Source of the DNA: JAVBQJ01 sp045585875
Lineage (GTDB): Bacteria; Verrucomicrobiota; Lentisphaeria; Victivallales; Victivallaceae
Direction: 5' to 3'
Assembly: GCA_045585875.1 (NCBI GenBank)
Contig: JAZMZH010000124.1
Span: 1-10,293, forward strand
Length of the DNA: 10,293 bases
Both the position numbers and the translations under genes were made by a program. Below, piece by piece: positions 7,341 through 10,293 of the stretch; within the stretch, counting starts at the first letter, position 1; each line of letters starts with the position of its first letter. The notes under the pieces are model-generated. The model had not been told where the DNA came from, made no database searches, and was given only the letters and a program-made list of their open reading frames with translations.

Positions 7341-7345
7341 GGAGG
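7341..7345 (+). promoter_or_regulatory. Ribosome binding site of the AraC-family gene
   Basis: GGAGG lies 5 bases before GTG at 7351 and 14 bases before the in-frame ATG at 7360. It favours the GTG start. An ATG at 7349 is in another frame and soon meets a stop. Confidence 0.55.
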
Positions 7346-7350
7346 GAAAT

Positions 7351-8094
7351 GTGGACCTTATGCCGATGGATTTTATCAAGCGCCTGATTCAGGATGCCGC
7401 GAATATGCAGAGCGTGTCCCGACCGCCGCAGAAGGGACGGGACCCCCATATTCATGCGGAGTGGGAAATCAAATTTTTCATGGATCACGTCGAATTCGTT
7501 CCTCCGCGGACGGTGCATGACGCCAGTCTCAACGGCCGGGACGGATTCCGCGGGGCGCTCCTGATCGGCGAAGATGCACTGATCGTCCCCGCGGACGACG
7601 GAATCCGGCTGCTCCGAATCCGGTGCGGAGAAAAAACTCCGCTCTTCGGGAAGCTGCTGGACGCGCTTGTTTCTCTTCCGGCCGAAGAAGAGGATTGCGG
7701 CCGAATGATGCAGCAATCCTTGTTTCGACTGCTGCATCGCGAGCTCGAATATGCGGGAGCAAACGCACAGGATCCGGATCCCGTGCAGGAAACATCCAAT
7801 TTTCTGGAAAAATATTACTACCGGAACGATCTGAGCGTGGAGGAAATCGCCGCACGGACGGGATACACGCAGCAGTATCTGAACCGGAGATTCAAGTCGT
7901 GCCGCGGGGCCTCCGTCCTGCACGAATTGAAACGGATCCGCCTGCTCCATGCACGGGAACTGCTGCGGACCGGCCTTTACCCGGCTGCCGAGGTCGCCCG
8001 GATGACGGGATGGCGGAATGCGTTTTACTTCAGCAGAGTATATCGGCGTTTTTACGGGTTCCCGCCGAGTGAAACCCGTTCCCGGACTTCTTGA
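7351..8094 (+). CDS. AraC-family transcriptional regulator
   Basis: The 247-residue product has a typical AraC/XylS DNA-binding region of two helix-turn-helix units at the C terminus (about 146-244): NDLSVEEIAARTGYTQQYLN for the first and PAAEVARMTGWRNAFYFSRV with YRRFYGFPPSETR for the second, the latter matching the family's end signature well. The N-terminal part (about 1-140) is probably a small cupin-like sensor; the HIHAEWEI segment (33-40) resembles the start of such domains. The effector is unknown, though most such regulators respond to sugars. The GTG start is supported by GGAGG just before it; ATG at 7360 or 7366 is possible. Its stop overlaps the TTG start proposed for the transporter, so both are probably one transcript and the regulator may control it and the TIM-barrel gene upstream. 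Confidence 0.88.
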   Translation: MDLMPMDFIKRLIQDAANMQSVSRPPQKGRDPHIHAEWEIKFFMDHVEFVPPRTVHDASLNGRDGFRGALLIGEDALIVPADDGIRLLRIRCGEKTPLFGKLLDALVSLPAEEEDCGRMMQQSLFRLLHRELEYAGANAQDPDPVQETSNFLEKYYYRNDLSVEEIAARTGYTQQYLNRRFKSCRGASVLHELKRIRLLHARELLRTGLYPAAEVARMTGWRNAFYFSRVYRRFYGFPPSETRSRTS

Positions 8095-9425
8095 AAACCA
8101 ACCGTATCGTAACCATGTTTCACCGTCTTTTCTCCTCGTCCTCCGCGACACGAAATCTTTTTATCTACAACATCTGCGTCGGTCTTTCCCTGACGATCGC
8201 AGCGAATTTCGTATTCATCGACCGGCTGCTTCTGCGTCTGAATATCGATCTCGGATTTTTCGGGACGATCAAAAGCATGATGTTTCTGCTCCCCGCGGCG
8301 CTCTATCAACTCCTGCTGCCTCTGCTCCGGAAGCTGAACCGCGATGTGGAAGTCTGCGCCGTCAGTTATGTGCTGCGCACCGTTTTCCCGCTTCTGCTTC
8401 CGTTCTGCGCAATTCTGCTGCCGTCCTCCCTGATGACGCTATGCTCGTTCATTCTGCTTCCGGCCGGAATGCTGTTCGCCGTTTTCGCCAACAACGCTCT
8501 GATGAAGATCTACCGGGAAGTGCTTTATCCGACAAAATACAATTATTACACGGGCTTCATGAACATGTTTCTCTCGCTGCCCGGGCTGCTGCTCTCGCTG
8601 CCGATTTCATGGCTGCTGGATCGATTCAACGGTCTGGGGGACCGGGATTTCTTCCTTCTGTTCGGGGGGCTTCAGTTCTTTACTTTCTGCTTTGAAATCC
8701 CCGCGATTCTCGCCCTGCGAAAAGTGAAGGCCCGACTTCGGCGGAAAAACGTTTCCACGGCCGCGGATCCGGAGGCGAAGCCGAAAAACAGAAGTCTGCT
8801 GTCGGCGCCTTATCGCGATCCGCGCTACCGCACCCTTCTCACGCTGGGCCTCCTCCACCGGATCGCCGCCGGTCTGTCGATGGCGTATCTGACGGTTTAT
8901 TTTCTCGAAGTGCTTCATCTCGGCATGACGACGCTCGCCGTCATCGGCCTGGCCATGTCGTCGCTCGGAAATCTTCTTCTCCCCTCCAGCGGGAAACTCG
9001 CAGACCGTTTCGGCTATGAAAGATTCTTCATCGTCCTCTCCGGCGGCATGCTTTTCGGCATGATTCTTTTCTGCTCCTTTTGGGAGTCCCTGTTCGTTCT
9101 CCCGCTGTTCGCCCTGCTGGCGTGGGACGGCTCGGGTTCCCTGTTCGGCAGTCTGGAAACTCAGGGAGAATATTCCGCCTCCGGCAAACTCGCCGCGTCC
9201 GAATGGCTCGATGCGGCGGTGGCGTCCTACAGCATCGCCCAAAACGGCGGCATGTTTCTCGGTCTGATCGCGGCGTCCGCGCTGTATGCGTCCGTCCGGT
9301 TTTTCCTCCCTGAAAACCTGAGCCGCCTGCTGCACATGTATTATATTCTCACGCTGCCGGTTTTTCTGCTGATCTTTCTGACCGCGTACCGTTTTCTGCG
9401 GCTTTCGCGCCGCCGGAACGCATGA
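8091..9425 (+). CDS. Major facilitator superfamily transporter
   Basis: The product (444 residues from TTG 8091, 436 from ATG 8115) is an inner-membrane protein with about ten to twelve hydrophobic segments in two halves, separated by a basic, charged cytoplasmic loop (about 208-248). A motif A-like GKLADRFGYERFF (301-313) joins two helices of the second half, which supports the major facilitator superfamily. MFS carriers move small solutes by proton or sodium coupling or by exchange; the substrate cannot be read here, but the AraC regulator and TIM-barrel neighbours suggest a sugar or sugar derivative. Neither start has a clear ribosome binding site; TTG 8091 overlaps the regulator stop as TTGA and would allow coupled translation, while ATG 8115 is the conventional alternative. 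G+C is low compared with the rib genes. Confidence 0.82.
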   Translation: MKTNRIVTMFHRLFSSSSATRNLFIYNICVGLSLTIAANFVFIDRLLLRLNIDLGFFGTIKSMMFLLPAALYQLLLPLLRKLNRDVEVCAVSYVLRTVFPLLLPFCAILLPSSLMTLCSFILLPAGMLFAVFANNALMKIYREVLYPTKYNYYTGFMNMFLSLPGLLLSLPISWLLDRFNGLGDRDFFLLFGGLQFFTFCFEIPAILALRKVKARLRRKNVSTAADPEAKPKNRSLLSAPYRDPRYRTLLTLGLLHRIAAGLSMAYLTVYFLEVLHLGMTTLAVIGLAMSSLGNLLLPSSGKLADRFGYERFFIVLSGGMLFGMILFCSFWESLFVLPLFALLAWDGSGSLFGSLETQGEYSASGKLAASEWLDAAVASYSIAQNGGMFLGLIAASALYASVRFFLPENLSRLLHMYYILTLPVFLLIFLTAYRFLRLSRRRNA

Positions 9426-9429
9426 TATG

Positions 9430-9459
9430 CCGCCGATCCGGCGCGGCGGGAGCTTCTCT
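9430..9459 (+). terminator. Possible weak terminator between convergent genes
   Basis: CCGCCG (9430-9435) can pair with CGGCGG (9444-9449) around an 8-base loop, followed by a pyrimidine-rich CTTCTCTCT (9453-9459 and on) in place of a pure T run. It lies in the 34-bp gap between the transporter stop and the rfaE1 stop on the other strand. The tail is poor, so intrinsic termination is uncertain. Confidence 0.35.
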
Positions 9460-10293
9460 CTACTCCCGGCAGTTCTTTTCCAGTTCGGCGAGGAGCTCGG
9501 ACGCGGAAACGCCCACCGTCCCCAGTTTCCCGACCACAATCCCGGCGGCGTAGTTGGCCGCCATGGCGGCCGGCACCGGCGGCACCCCCGCCGCGAAGCC
9601 CAGCGCCACCGCCGCGATCACGGTGTCTCCGGCCCCGGTGACGTCAAAGACCTCCCGGGCCCGGGTGGGCAGCATCGTGAGTTCCTCCTTCTCAAAAAGA
9701 GCCATGCCCTGTGCGGCGAGGCTGATGAGCAGATTTTCGGTCCCCCACGAATTCCGGATGCGGCCGGCCACTTCCCGGAGGGATTCCGGCGTGTCCGGAG
9801 CGTCGGGACAGGGCAGCCCGGCCATGGCGTAGGCTTCGGAGCGGTTCGGTTTCATAAGGGTGAGACCGCGGAGATTCATGCGGTGGCGCGGTTTGGGATC
9901 CAGGATCACCGGCACCCCGGCGGCCCGGGAAGTGTCCACGATCTTTTGAGCCATCTCCTCGGAGAGGAGCCCCTTGGCGTAATCCTCGAGGATCACGGCC
10001 TGGAATTCTCCGGAAGAGATGCGGCGGAGGGCTTCGGCGGTCACCCGCTCCCGCGCCTCGCGGCTGATTTCGGAAGCATCCTCGTAGTCCACCCGGAGCA
10101 GCTGCTGGCCGCCGGCCAGGACACGGCGCTTCACGGTGGTGCGGCGTCCGGGATCGGAAATCACGCCGGAAGCGTCGATGGAGCACGAGGCGAATTCCCG
10201 GAGCATGGTTTCGGCGTCGGCGTCGGCGCCGACGATGCCGAAGGAGGAGGCGACGCCCCCCAGGGAGGCGATGTTGCGCAGGACGTTCCCCGC
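9460..10293 (-). CDS. rfaE1: D-glycero-beta-D-manno-heptose-7-phosphate kinase (RfaE1/HldA type), 5' truncated
   Basis: The gene runs off the right edge: the minus-strand frame stays open to base 10293, giving 277 visible residues with the N terminus missing. It belongs to the PfkB/ribokinase fold and most resembles the kinase half of E. coli HldE, which phosphorylates heptose 7-phosphate at C1 on the way to ADP-heptose for the LPS inner core. Telling segments are AGNVLRNIASLGG near the visible start, TTVKRRVLAGGQQLLRVD, VILEDYAKGLLS, VILDPKPRH, DVTGAGDT (codons about 9622-9645, with the catalytic Asp) and GIVVGKLGT near the end. The protein stops right after the kinase domain, so the nucleotidyltransferase (RfaE2) must be a separate gene if present. 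An internal ATG at 10206 is not the true start because conserved residues continue upstream of it. Confidence 0.9.
   Translation of the reverse strand, partial: AGNVLRNIASLGGVASSFGIVGADADAETMLREFASCSIDASGVISDPGRRTTVKRRVLAGGQQLLRVDYEDASEISREARERVTAEALRRISSGEFQAVILEDYAKGLLSEEMAQKIVDTSRAAGVPVILDPKPRHRMNLRGLTLMKPNRSEAYAMAGLPCPDAPDTPESLREVAGRIRNSWGTENLLISLAAQGMALFEKEELTMLPTRAREVFDVTGAGDTVIAAVALGFAAGVPPVPAAMAANYAAGIVVGKLGTVGVSASELLAELEKNCRE

Noticed and set aside
8607..9539. Antisense open frame opposite the MFS transporter and the rfaE1 end.
   Set aside because: The product is charged and repetitive with no recognisable domain, while the plus strand encodes clear membrane helices.
10222..10233. 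Perfect 12-bp palindrome GTCGGCGCCGAC.
   Set aside because: It falls within rfaE1 coding sequence made of repeated Gly-Ala-Asp codons and is explained by G+C-rich codon choice.

Overview
The window looks like a chromosomal segment of a Gram-negative bacterium with high G+C DNA. The Gram-negative call rests on an ADP-heptose (LPS core) pathway kinase, rfaE1, at the right end. The mix of sugar catabolism (ROK kinase/regulator, L-rhamnose isomerase, xylose-isomerase-like TIM barrel) with divergent housekeeping proteins (FtsY, RibD) would fit an anaerobic, glycan-using member of the PVC group such as Lentisphaerota (Victivallis-like). That placement is an impression from protein style and is not proven by any marker here.

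Region 1 (1-6160, + strand) is one tight run of seven genes: a 5'-truncated ROK protein, rhaA, ribBA, ribH, nusB, ftsY and ribD. Gaps are 26 bp or less, nusB/ftsY overlap by 4 bp and ftsY/ribD overlap by 14 bp. No promoter, terminator or FMN riboswitch fits into the gaps, so transcription probably begins left of the window. The run joins a rhamnose catabolic step (rhaA, perhaps with the ROK protein as kinase or repressor) to riboflavin biosynthesis (ribBA, ribH, ribD) and to transcription antitermination (nusB) and SRP-dependent membrane targeting (ftsY). Riboflavin synthase, which would complete the pathway, is not in the window.

Region 2 (6161-9425, + strand) has visibly lower G+C and more mixed third codon positions. 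It holds a xylose-isomerase-like TIM-barrel protein with a strong ribosome binding site, then an AT-rich 217-bp gap with the best promoter signals of the window, then an AraC-family regulator whose stop overlaps the start of a major facilitator transporter. The likely reading is a small regulated uptake/metabolism module for an unknown small molecule, probably a sugar or sugar acid, inserted between core genes.

Region 3 (9426-10293, - strand) is a short convergent junction with a possible weak terminator, followed by the 3' part of rfaE1, a stand-alone heptose-7-phosphate kinase without the fused nucleotidyltransferase domain seen in E. coli HldE.

I see no RNA genes, insertion sequences, CRISPR arrays or phage genes. 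I found no clear new biological system. The most interesting points are the regulator/transporter/TIM-barrel module, the rhaA-riboflavin-ftsY gene order, and unusual substitutions in FtsY, RibD and RibH.
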